64,000 nucleotides of DNA, taken from NCBI RefSeq assembly GCF_900168065.1, contig NZ_FUZZ01000003.1, positions 372,001-436,000 on the forward strand, given 5' to 3'. The position numbers were made by a program, and so were the translations under genes. The notes under the pieces were generated by a model that was not told where the DNA came from, searched no databases, and saw nothing but the letters and a program-made list of their open reading frames with translations. This stretch comes from Chitinophaga ginsengisegetis. Its GTDB lineage: Bacteria > Bacteroidota > Bacteroidia > Chitinophagales > Chitinophagaceae. Positions 16,454 through 24,052 of the stretch are shown one piece after another (position 1 is the stretch's first letter; the number at the start of each line of letters is the position of its first letter).

Positions 16454-17392
16454 TTAGAATCCGTTTAACCGGATACCTATTGAAAATGGATATTGTTGTA
16501 ACCCATAGTCATGTAATGCCGTAAGGGCAAAGTTTGCATACAACTTTACAGGTCCATAGCCCAGTTCACTGGTAAGGCCAAAACGCCACTTGTTGAGATT
16601 GAAGTCGTCCGTTTTTCTAACCTTGCCTCTTTCTTCACTAACCTGCTTGGTTCTGGATTTGAGGAGATAACCACCGGAGACACCAAAGCTCGCCTGGAAC
16701 GCACGGCTCGGGCGGGCAGGGTTAGAATTAAAATTAAGCATTACCGGGATTGATATATATTCGGCAAACAGCTTATTCTTTGAAAATTCTACGGAATCTC
16801 TGATTATTTGTGTAGGATAACCCGGCAAATACGTGATGCTCCGGGCATACCTATAGTTATTCATCTCTAATCCTAAAGCATATAACAAGTTAAGTTTGTG
16901 TTTTGTTATATTAAGTCGCTGTTGAAACAGCCAAATATTAAAATTAATTGATTTTCCGGTAATTAGCTTAAACTCTGAAGGCGTTAAAGGCTCACTGGCA
17001 TCCCTGGGAGCAAAGGTGGCAAGCCCTACGGCAGAGTAATCATATGATTTAGACACCGGGGCAGGCGCTCCGTTATAATAAGCGCTGTTATTGGGGTAAT
17101 AATTTATAAAGCTGGCGCCGTTATAGTCGCTGTGATCAATATAGTTGTTGAATCCCAGGTCAAAAACGAACCATTTGGTCTGCAGGTTCTTTTTGAGCTT
17201 CTGGCGTGCATAGGCGGTATCGTTATAGAACTTATAACTGGTACGACCCTTATCATTCTTGCCTTTGATAATGATCAATCCTTTGATCTGTATGGTGTCC
17301 GGTGGTGCCGGTGTGTTTTTATCTGCCTTTTGCGCATGAGCCCATCCGCCACATAATACCAGTAACAAAATGAGTAAAAATTTATGCTTCAT
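16454..17392 (-). CDS. Outer-membrane beta-barrel protein
   Basis: A 312-residue protein with a signal peptide (FLLILLLVLCGGWAHAQ). The mature part has alternating hydrophobic/polar strands and aromatic girdles (WFVFDLGFNNYIDHSDYN, KLNLLYALGLEMNNYRY, YAEYISIPVMLNFNS-type strands). It ends FSIGIRLNGF, with the terminal Phe typical of BAM-inserted barrels. It resembles the porin-like PorT/OmpW-size barrels of Bacteroidota. It lies 19 bp downstream of an anti-sigma gene, so it is probably an output or partner of the ECF sigma system. The ligand is unknown. Confidence 0.75.
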   Translation of the reverse strand: MKHKFLLILLLVLCGGWAHAQKADKNTPAPPDTIQIKGLIIIKGKNDKGRTSYKFYNDTAYARQKLKKNLQTKWFVFDLGFNNYIDHSDYNGASFINYYPNNSAYYNGAPAPVSKSYDYSAVGLATFAPRDASEPLTPSEFKLITGKSINFNIWLFQQRLNITKHKLNLLYALGLEMNNYRYARSITYLPGYPTQIIRDSVEFSKNKLFAEYISIPVMLNFNSNPARPSRAFQASFGVSGGYLLKSRTKQVSEERGKVRKTDDFNLNKWRFGLTSELGYGPVKLYANFALTALHDYGLQQYPFSIGIRLNGF

Positions 17393-17411
17393 ATGCTATG
17401 ACCATGATTTA

Positions 17412-18479
17412 TTATTTATTCCTTTTACGGGAAAAAAACTTCGCAACATTGGTTACCTTATCTAAAATCCGGCTGTCGCTGCCACTAACGGACATGATCA
17501 GCTCACCGGGAGCGCCGGGCTGTTCGGTTACAGGGACTATCTTATTATTTAAATGATCGTTTGTTTTGGGCGTATTTGCTGCTGCCAGTACCGTTTCCTT
17601 ATTCACTTCCGGGCGAACGGCCGCAATATGGGCATTACCCGCCTGTTGCAGGTGCTCTTCCACTACTTCGCTCATAGAGTTGCGCTGTGGAGGCAACTGG
17701 GAAATAACCGGCGCCTCTGTTTTGGGGGCATCTGCGGCTGCCAGTACGGGTTCATTTACCGGGGTGGCAGCGGGTTTGCTGTTGCGCGGCGTCACCGCCT
17801 TACGGCTCTTAGCCAGTAACGGCTGATTGGTACGCGGTGTAACGGCAGGTACTTCCACTGTTGCGGTTGCAGATTGATCTGCCGTAGCAGGGGTAGTTAT
17901 AGCAGGAGCAACGGCCGGTGCCGGTACGGTGGCAGCCGGTGGCGTGTTTACTGCAATAGCTGGTTTTTGTGCCGGTTGATCACCTGCCGGTAATAACCAG
18001 ATAAACAGGCCCGCTACTACCGCGGCGGCGGCAGCTCCCCATATCATACGGCGGTACACCGGGGCAACCCGGCGTTTGCTGCTTCTGTACAGGGATGCTT
18101 TATCAGTAAATACCAAAGTAGTATCGGGCGTGAGCTTGGTGGCCTGCAATAAGGCCAGTTCGCGCTGCGCAGCCGGGTGTTGCTGCAGGTATTCCTGCAA
18201 AGTGGCTTCTTCAGCGGCCGTCAGCTCGCCGTCGATATAACCCAGCATTAATACTTCGTAATCAACAGCCGCTGTTTTATATAAAGCAGCTTTATTATCA
18301 AAAACAACGTGTGTATCCGGCGTCAGTTTTGTTCCTTCCAGCAATTCCAGCTCCTGGCGGAACTGGGGATGCTTCTGCAGGAAAAGTTCCAGCGCGGCCT
18401 GTTCTGTCTCATTCAGCTCACCGTCAATGTAGCTGAGGAGATAGGACTCGTAGTTTGATATGTTAATTTCTATCGACAA
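17412..18479 (-). CDS. Anti-sigma factor-like membrane protein with duplicated N-terminal domain, TTG start
   Basis: A 355-residue protein. Two similar N-terminal units of about 65 residues (YESYLLSYIDGELNETEQAA and YEVLMLGYIDGELTAAEEAT, each ending LTPDTxxVF) resemble anti-sigma N-terminal domains without zinc-binding Cys. They are followed by a single transmembrane segment (IWGAAAAAVVAGLFIWLLPA, about residues 145-165) and a Pro/Ala/Thr-rich periplasmic region. The adjacent sigma gene lies 23 bp upstream. The frame has no ATG near its start: an in-frame stop at 18491-18489 leaves TTG at 18479 as the best initiator. It should hold the sigma factor at the membrane until a signal arrives. Confidence 0.8.
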   Translation of the reverse strand: MSIEINISNYESYLLSYIDGELNETEQAALELFLQKHPQFRQELELLEGTKLTPDTHVVFDNKAALYKTAAVDYEVLMLGYIDGELTAAEEATLQEYLQQHPAAQRELALLQATKLTPDTTLVFTDKASLYRSSKRRVAPVYRRMIWGAAAAAVVAGLFIWLLPAGDQPAQKPAIAVNTPPAATVPAPAVAPAITTPATADQSATATVEVPAVTPRTNQPLLAKSRKAVTPRNSKPAATPVNEPVLAAADAPKTEAPVISQLPPQRNSMSEVVEEHLQQAGNAHIAAVRPEVNKETVLAAANTPKTNDHLNNKIVPVTEQPGAPGELIMSVSGSDSRILDKVTNVAKFFSRKRNK

Positions 18480-18502
18480 AAATCTAATTTATTACAAAAA
18501 TA

Positions 18503-18988
18503 TTATATAACATTCTCCATTTTTACCAGGTAATTCTTCAGATGTATCCTGGCCCTGTGCAGGTAAACCTTTACCTGGGAAGGATTCAGCTCCATCATTT
18601 CTCCTATTTCCTCGTAGGAATATCCTTCATAGTCTTTGAGCATAATTAAGGAGCGCTGTACTTCACTGAGTTTGGATAATGCCTTTTCTATCACTTCCTT
18701 CGCGTTATGTATCTTATGATCCGAAACTTTATCCTCGTCTTTAAACTGGTCTACAAGTGTGATCCGCTTTACCTTACGTACATGATCGATCATATTGTGG
18801 TAACCAACTGTAAACAGGTATGACTTAGCCTTTTCAAAAGGCACATCCTGGCAGTGTTTCCACAATATCTCGAATGAATTCTGTACTACGTCCCTGGCGT
18901 CTTCCGCATGCTCCAGATTCTTTACTATAAAGCGGAATAAATTGTCCGAATACAGATCCACGCATTTATTGTACTCCTTTTCCGTCAT
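18503..18988 (-). CDS. ECF-type RNA polymerase sigma factor
   Basis: A 161-residue sigma-70-family factor of the extracytoplasmic-function group. Region 2 is seen in YSDNLFRFIVKNLEHAEDAR followed by DVVQNSFEILWKH (-10 recognition and core binding). Region 4 is LSEVQRSLIMLKDYEGYSYE followed by EIGEMMELNPSQVKVYLHRA (-35 recognition HTH). There is no region 1 or 3. It heads an operon with an anti-sigma gene, an outer-membrane barrel and a small secreted protein. This suggests an envelope-responsive regulon. Confidence 0.92.
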   Translation of the reverse strand: MTEKEYNKCVDLYSDNLFRFIVKNLEHAEDARDVVQNSFEILWKHCQDVPFEKAKSYLFTVGYHNMIDHVRKVKRITLVDQFKDEDKVSDHKIHNAKEVIEKALSKLSEVQRSLIMLKDYEGYSYEEIGEMMELNPSQVKVYLHRARIHLKNYLVKMENVI

Positions 18989-19370
18989 TCCGGTGGTGCG
19001 GGATTTTAGTGCTAAGTTCCGACAAATACTTTAATACCCATCATTGACCAAATCCATATTTGTTACCCACACCTACTCTAAAGCTGGTTCATTTATCCCG
19101 CACAGTTGTAGTAACAGTTCCTTTCAAACTGAGCATCAACCTCTTATCAAGTATGCTCTTTCAGCATCTTTTAACAAAGGGATGAATTATCAGTTTTCCA
19201 CTTCATGGTATTAATAATCATGATAGTACTATGACGGAGGGCGGCGGGCAAATGTTACACCTGGGTCAAACTTTTTGCATATCCGGCCGATACTGATTTA
19301 CGCGATAAATAATCGTAATACATTTATTGCCCATAACTTTGGTAGATCCACTTTAAATATTGCAATTTTT
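18989..19370. other. Intergenic region between sigma operon and kbl, with -7 box
   Basis: 381 bp without a gene, separating divergent transcripts. TAACTTTG at 19334-19341 is a -7 box for the rightward gene, 29 bp before its ATG. The rest is unremarkable; no hairpin or RNA gene is evident. No clear TAnnTTTG box faces the sigma gene, which may use its own ECF promoter. Confidence 0.5.
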
Positions 19371-20558
19371 ATGAATGAGAAGTTTATAACCCGTTTACGG
19401 GAGGAACTCGGCGATATCAATAAAGCCGGCCTGTACAAGAGAGAGCGCATTATTACATCTGAGCAGGGAGCTGAAATACAGGTGGGTGGCGAAACAGTAC
19501 TTAATTTTTGTGCTAATAACTACCTGGGCCTGTCGTCTCATCCTGCAGTGGTGAAAGCTGCCAAAGATGCAATTGATACCCACGGCTATGGCATGAGCAG
19601 TGTTCGCTTTATCTGCGGCACACAGGATATTCACCGGGAACTGGAAGAAAAGATCTCCAAATTCCTGGGTACAGAAGATACTATTTTATACGTAGCGGCC
19701 TTTGACGCCAATGGTGGCGTATTTGAGCCCTTGTTCAATGAACAGGACGCCATCATTTCTGATGCCCTGAACCACGCCTCCATTATCGATGGCGTTCGTC
19801 TCTGCAAGGCACAGCGCTTCCGCTACGAACATAACAATATGGCCGACCTGGAGGCAAAACTGCAGGAAGCCAAAGACTGCCGCAGCCGGATCATTGTTAC
19901 AGACGGCTCATTCAGCATGGATGGCACCATTGCCCAGCTGGATAAGATCTGCGACCTGGCCGATAAATACAACGCCATCGTAATGTCCGACGAAAGCCAT
20001 TCCTCCGGATTCCTGGGCAAAACCGGTCGCGGTACCCATGAATACCGTGGCGTAATGGGCCGCGTAGATATCATCACCGGCACCCTCGGTAAAGCACTGG
20101 GCGGCGCCTCCGGCGGATTCACCAGCGGACCAAAAGAAGTGATCGACATCCTGCGCCAGCGCAGCCGTCCTTACCTGTTTTCCAACTCCGTGGCACCCAG
20201 CATCGTAGGCGCTTCCATCGCCGTACTGGATATGCTGAGCGAAACCACCACCCTGCGCGACAAGCTGGAATACAATACCAAATACTTCCGCAGCAAAATG
20301 ACGGAAGCCGGATTTGACATCAAACCGGGCGACCACCCGATTGTTCCGGTAATGCTTTATGATGCGGTATTGAGCGCCCAATTTGCCGATAAACTGCTCC
20401 AGGAAGGCATCTACGTTATCGGATTCTTCTTCCCCGTGGTACCGAAAGGCCAGGCCCGCATCCGCGTACAGCTGAGCGCCGGCCACGAACAGGAACACCT
20501 CGACAGGGCCATTGCCGCCTTTACCAAAGTAGGTAAGGAACTGGGCGTGATAAAATAA
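19371..20558 (+). CDS. kbl: Glycine C-acetyltransferase (2-amino-3-ketobutyrate CoA ligase)
   Basis: A 395-residue PLP enzyme of the alpha-oxoamine synthase family that interconverts glycine + acetyl-CoA and 2-amino-3-ketobutyrate in threonine breakdown. Conserved parts include NFCANNYLGLSSHP near the N-terminus, the pyridine-stacking DALNHASIIDGVRL, SDESHSSGFLGKTGRG, and the PLP lysine in TGTLGKALGGASGG. The RPYLFSNSVAP motif is of the Kbl rather than BioF or HemA type. I chose the ATG at 19371 (MNEKFITRL) instead of an upstream ATG at 19275 because it follows the -7 box and aligns with the family start. Confidence 0.93.
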   Translation: MNEKFITRLREELGDINKAGLYKRERIITSEQGAEIQVGGETVLNFCANNYLGLSSHPAVVKAAKDAIDTHGYGMSSVRFICGTQDIHRELEEKISKFLGTEDTILYVAAFDANGGVFEPLFNEQDAIISDALNHASIIDGVRLCKAQRFRYEHNNMADLEAKLQEAKDCRSRIIVTDGSFSMDGTIAQLDKICDLADKYNAIVMSDESHSSGFLGKTGRGTHEYRGVMGRVDIITGTLGKALGGASGGFTSGPKEVIDILRQRSRPYLFSNSVAPSIVGASIAVLDMLSETTTLRDKLEYNTKYFRSKMTEAGFDIKPGDHPIVPVMLYDAVLSAQFADKLLQEGIYVIGFFFPVVPKGQARIRVQLSAGHEQEHLDRAIAAFTKVGKELGVIK

Positions 20559-20610
20559 GATTTGCTACCGTACCCGGTGCATAAAGACTGAGTATGATTA
20601 AATAAGACTG

Positions 20611-20680
20611 CGGGTTAGTGGGGAGATAGACGCCGGAATAATCACGGTTGCTATCTCCCTGCTAACCCGTAATCGTTTTT
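20611..20680 (+). terminator. Long-stem terminator after kbl
   Basis: A 19-bp stem with two G-T pairs joins 20611-20629 (starting CGGGTTAG) and 20651-20669 (ending CTAACCCG), followed by a T-rich run to 20680. It separates kbl from the beta-lactamase gene. Confidence 0.75.
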
Positions 20681-20696
20681 CTTACGCCGTAATTCT

Positions 20697-20704
20697 TACT
20701 TTTG
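20697..20704 (+). promoter_or_regulatory. -7 box of the class D beta-lactamase gene
   Basis: TACTTTTG matches TAnnTTTG and lies 23 bp before the ATG at 20728. The -33 element is not clear. Confidence 0.45.
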
Positions 20705-20727
20705 CACCTCATAACTACTCAATCATT

Positions 20728-21537
20728 ATGCAGATGAAACGATTTGGCTGGATATTGCTGGCGGTTGGCCTGTTCCTCGCTGCCTGCGCACCAAATAATG
20801 TAAAAGAAGAACAAGACTGGGAAAAGTATTTTGCCGAATACAAAGTAGAAGGCACTTTCATGTTATTCAACAACAGCCAGGGCGTCTTTAAAGTATATAA
20901 CCTCGACAGGGCCAAGAAACGCTTTCAGCCTGCATCTACCTTCAAAATATTCAACTCCCTCGTGGGCCTGCATACCGGCGTCATTAAAGATACCAGCATG
21001 GTAATCCGCTGGGACAGCGTAACCCGCCAGTTCCCTGCATGGAACCAGGACCTCAGCATGGCCCAGGCATTTAAAGAGTCGGCAGTGCCTTACTTCCAGG
21101 AAGTGGCGCGGCGTATCGGTCAGCCAACCATGCAGCTGTGGCTCGATTCCATTAAGTATGGTAATATGAAAATCAGCCGCCTGGATACCTTCTGGCTGGA
21201 TAATTCCCTGCTCATTTCCCCGGATGAGGAACTGGGCTTTGTAAAGAAACTTTACTTCGACCAGCTGCCTTTTGCCAAAACAACCATGAAAACCGTACGG
21301 GATGTAATGCTCATGGAAAAAACACCGAAGTATGAGCTGTCTTACAAAACAGGATGGGACTATAACGATGTAAAAAAATTAGGATGGGTAGTGGGATGGA
21401 TCGAAGAAAACAGGCACCCTACTTTTTTTGTGCTGAATATTGAAACAGAAGATCCTAAAGTAGATATTCCTAAAGTACGCATGGCCATCCTGAGAAGCAT
21501 CCTTACAGATGCCGGTTACTTTAAAGGCGAAATGTAG
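20728..21537 (+). CDS. Class D (OXA-type) beta-lactamase, lipoprotein
   Basis: A 269-residue serine beta-lactamase-family protein. All class D signatures are present: the active-site motif PASTFKIF with Ser70 and Lys73 (the carbamylated lysine in OXA enzymes), SAV at 118-120, YGN at 144-146, the FWLDNSL segment, and KTGWD with Lys207. The N-terminus is a lipoprotein signal (WILLAVGLFLAAC, lipidated Cys20), so the enzyme should sit in the periplasm on a membrane. It is a single-gene unit between the kbl terminator and the batB promoter, with no mobile element nearby, so it looks intrinsic to the chromosome. Substrate range is unknown, and a BlaR-like sensory role cannot be excluded by motif alone. 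Confidence 0.9.
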   Translation: MQMKRFGWILLAVGLFLAACAPNNVKEEQDWEKYFAEYKVEGTFMLFNNSQGVFKVYNLDRAKKRFQPASTFKIFNSLVGLHTGVIKDTSMVIRWDSVTRQFPAWNQDLSMAQAFKESAVPYFQEVARRIGQPTMQLWLDSIKYGNMKISRLDTFWLDNSLLISPDEELGFVKKLYFDQLPFAKTTMKTVRDVMLMEKTPKYELSYKTGWDYNDVKKLGWVVGWIEENRHPTFFVLNIETEDPKVDIPKVRMAILRSILTDAGYFKGEM

Positions 21538-21608
21538 TAATTCGCCTTTTCCGGCTCCGCCAACTCTCCGGGATCGTTAAAAAAACGATAAAACCCCACC
21601 CCTACGGC

Positions 21609-21638
21609 TTGCAATACGTGACAAAAAAATTATTTTTG
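21609..21638 (+). promoter_or_regulatory. Bacteroidota promoter of batB-batC
   Basis: TTG (21609-21611), 19 bp, then TATTTTTG (21631-21638): an exact match to the TTG-N19-TAnnTTTG consensus, 47 bp before the ATG at 21686. Confidence 0.75.
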
Positions 21639-21685
21639 ATATCTTACCTGGTTTACTACCGGTAACGGATATCTTAAAATCGAAT

Positions 21686-22705
21686 ATGTTACGATTTCAG
21701 CATAGTGAATATTTATGGGCACTGGTGCTCCTGTTGGTTTTACAGGTGGCCTTCCTGGGCGTGTCCTGGTGGAAACGCCGCTCTATACGCCGCATCGGGG
21801 ACAAGGCACTGGTAGAAAAGCTCTTTACCGGCTACTCCCGCAAACTGTTTATATTAAAGTTCCTGCTTATTTTCCTGGCCTTCTTCTTTGGCGTAGTGGG
21901 ATTAGCCAACCTGCAGAAAGGCAGCCGCATGGAAAAGATCACCCGTAAAGGCGTGGATGTGATGATAGCGCTGGATGTAAGTAAAAGTATGCTGGCTACC
22001 GATGTGCAGCCGGACCGTCTTACCCGCGCCCGGCAGCTGATCAGTAAACTGATGGACAAGCTGGATAATGACCGCGTGGGTCTTGTAGTATTTGCCGGTA
22101 ACGCTTACCTGCAAATGCCCCTCACCGTTGATTATTCTGCCGCCAAAATGTATCTCAGCACCGTATCCCCGGATATGATCCCAACACAGGGTACCGCCAT
22201 TGGACAGGCAATACAGGTATCTGACGATGCTTTCAACAAAAAAGAACGTAAACATAAAGCCCTCATCATTATTTCCGATGGGGAAGATCACGATGAAACC
22301 GCTATCCAGCGCACCAAAGCCGCTTTTGAAAACGGCGCCGTTACCAACACCATCGGTATCGGTTCAGTAGCAGGTTCTCCCCTGCCCGACCCCGAAACCG
22401 GTAGCTATAAAAAAGACAGGGAAGGCAATACCGTTATTTCCAAACTGAATGAAGCAGAGTTGAGAAGCATTGCCGCCGCGGGTAAAGGCATTTATCAGCA
22501 CCTGGATAACAACACAGACGATGTAGTGAATACCCTCGTAAGTAAAATAGATGGCATGGAGCAGAAAGAATTTGGAGAGAACGTATTCACAGATTATAAC
22601 AGCTATTTTCAGTATTTCCTGGGCGTATGCCTGGCACTGCTGCTGATTGAATTTTTTATTCCTGAAGTCCGCCACAAGCGCACTCCTGAATCACCGGCAG
22701 TTTAA
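21686..22705 (+). CDS. BatB-like von Willebrand factor A membrane protein
   Basis: A 339-residue protein with two N-terminal membrane segments (YLWALVLLLVLQVAFLGVSW and LFILKFLLIFLAFFFGVVGL), a VWA domain, and a C-terminal membrane helix (YFQYFLGVCLALLLIEFFI). The metal-dependent adhesion site is intact: DVSKS, then TAIG and DGEDHDE. This is the layout of BatA/BatB proteins of Bacteroidota, which form an envelope complex linked to aerotolerance and stress. It is called BatB-like because the next gene is a BatC-type TPR protein. BatA, BatD, BatE and the MoxR ATPase are not in this window. Confidence 0.82.
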   Translation: MLRFQHSEYLWALVLLLVLQVAFLGVSWWKRRSIRRIGDKALVEKLFTGYSRKLFILKFLLIFLAFFFGVVGLANLQKGSRMEKITRKGVDVMIALDVSKSMLATDVQPDRLTRARQLISKLMDKLDNDRVGLVVFAGNAYLQMPLTVDYSAAKMYLSTVSPDMIPTQGTAIGQAIQVSDDAFNKKERKHKALIIISDGEDHDETAIQRTKAAFENGAVTNTIGIGSVAGSPLPDPETGSYKKDREGNTVISKLNEAELRSIAAAGKGIYQHLDNNTDDVVNTLVSKIDGMEQKEFGENVFTDYNSYFQYFLGVCLALLLIEFFIPEVRHKRTPESPAV

Positions 22706-22715
22706 TTCATTACTC

Positions 22716-23510
22716 ATGAAAATCATTTTTATAAAATACTGTTTCCTTGTTGCGGCAGTGATGCTCGTGAGCCATACCGGATTCGCGCAGAACGGCTCCA
22801 ATAAGTATATCCGCAAAGGCAACGAACTGTACAAAAAACAACAATACACCGATGCGGAAGCCAATTACAAAAAAGCACTGGAACAAAATGCCCAATCTGC
22901 CGAAGGCAGTTATAACCTCGGCAATTCCCTCTATCAGCAAAAACGTTACGACGACGCACGCGCGCAATATGCCAACAGCCTGAAACTGGGTGGCAAACCA
23001 GCCATCAAATCAGACGCAGACTATAATATCGGCAACACCTTCATGGAAGGCAAAAAATGGGAAGAAAGTATCAAATCCTACAAACAGGCATTGAAAATCA
23101 ATCCCTCCGATGAAGATGCCCGGTATAACCTCGCCTACGCCCAGGCCATGCTGAAAAAACAACAGCAAGGCGGCGGTGGTAATGACAAAAAAGATAACAA
23201 AGACAAGGACAAGAATAAAGACAAGAACAAAAACGACCAGAATAAAGACAAAAATAAAGATCAGAACAAAGACCAGCAGGATAAAGACAAGGATCAAAAC
23301 AAAGACCAGAAAAAGGATCAACAGAATAAAGACCAGGACAAAGGCGACAAAGACAAGCAGGATCAGCAGAAGCCTGAACCTCAACCCAGCAAGATGAGCA
23401 AGCAGGAAGCCGAACGCCTGTTACAGGCTTTATCACAGGAAGAAAAGAAGCTACAGGACAAAGCAAAGAAAGTAAAAGGCCAGATAGTACCGAAAGAAAA
23501 AGACTGGTAG
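22716..23510 (+). CDS. BatC-like TPR protein with Lys/Asp/Asn-rich region
   Basis: A 264-residue exported protein: signal peptide (CFLVAAVMLVSHTGFAQ) and three to four TPR units (SNKYIRKGNELYKKQQYTDA, SAEGSYNLGNSLYQQKRYDD, SDADYNIGNTFMEGKKWEES, DEDARYNLAYAQAMLKKQQQ). A long stretch made almost only of K, D, N and Q (about residues 155-220) follows, then a short helical tail. I chose the ATG at 22716, 10 bp after the batB stop, because it gives the signal peptide; a longer frame begins inside batB. The polar region looks like a flexible spacer. It ends the transcript, as a terminator follows. Confidence 0.82.
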   Translation: MKIIFIKYCFLVAAVMLVSHTGFAQNGSNKYIRKGNELYKKQQYTDAEANYKKALEQNAQSAEGSYNLGNSLYQQKRYDDARAQYANSLKLGGKPAIKSDADYNIGNTFMEGKKWEESIKSYKQALKINPSDEDARYNLAYAQAMLKKQQQGGGGNDKKDNKDKDKNKDKNKNDQNKDKNKDQNKDQQDKDKDQNKDQKKDQQNKDQDKGDKDKQDQQKPEPQPSKMSKQEAERLLQALSQEEKKLQDKAKKVKGQIVPKEKDW

Positions 23511-23534
23511 TATTTTCATCCTCCACATATCACA

Positions 23535-23571
23535 CATCCCAAAGCAGGCTCATCCTGCTTTGGGATGTTTT
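23535..23571 (+). terminator. Terminator after batC-like gene
   Basis: CATCCCAAAGCAGG (23535-23548) pairs perfectly with CCTGCTTTGGGATG (23554-23567), followed by TTTTA. The 14-bp stem and T run are a classic intrinsic terminator. Confidence 0.88.
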
Positions 23572-23594
23572 ATTTAGGGGGCCTGAGGAGACAT

Positions 23595-23678
23595 AGTGCA
23601 TGGGGAGTGCATGAGGAGTGCATTAATAGTGCATGAGGAGTGCATGCTAACTGTATGGATAGTGCATGGATGATCCAT
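23595..23678. repeat. 11-bp phased direct repeat (AGTGCAT units)
   Basis: AGTGCAT starts at 23595, 23606, 23617, 23628, 23639 and 23661, each exactly 11 bp (or 22) from the last. Degenerate units fill 23650 (ACTGTAT) and 23672 (GATCCAT), so eight units keep strict 11-bp spacing. The spacer is often GRGG or RGG. The unit spacing is about one helical turn, so all copies face the same side of the DNA. It lies in non-coding DNA just after a terminator. Confidence 0.75.
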
Positions 23679-23761
23679 GATATACGCAGGTCCGAAGTAT
23701 TGGAGAAGCATCCGGGAAGTAATACCGGCATTACCGGGAATATATCTTAATCATCTCCCTA

Positions 23762-23793
23762 AAAAATAAAAAACCGGAATAGGAATATTCCGG
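23762..23793 (-). terminator. Terminator of the efflux operon (minus strand); rest of intergenic region
   Basis: CCGGAAT (23774-23780) and ATTCCGG (23787-23793) form a hairpin that, read on the minus strand, is followed by a long T-rich run (opposite the A run at 23761-23773). It would end the efflux operon about 260 bp after its last stop. Apart from the terminator at 23535, the phased repeat and this hairpin, I see nothing in 23511-24052. Confidence 0.6.
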
Positions 23794-24052
23794 CCGTTTT
23801 ACCTAAACCTACAATTGCTACGCGGCGTAACAATTCTCTTTCGTGTTTTAAAGCAACAGCGCCCCCTGTACGGAAGCGCTGTATTGCCTGATTCATCAGG
23901 GAAGTATGTTTGCCTGCTACCCGTCACTCTTTACCTTGCCGAATACAGTTCGTTAAATGATTCTTCTGTTCGTTGATTCTTCTGCTTTTCTGATGATTCC
24001 TGATCCAGTTGATTCCTTTTCCTGCAAACACCTTCCCACCTTTAAACACACA

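Noticed and set aside
23176..23397. Lys/Arg/Thr-rich alternative frame inside the batC-like gene
   Set aside because: It is a frame-shifted reading of the repetitive Lys/Asp/Asn/Gln codons; the main frame has a signal peptide and TPRs.
23595..23678. CRISPR-like reading of the 11-bp repeats
   Set aside because: Units are 7 bp with 4-bp spacers, far too short, and no cas genes are present in the window.
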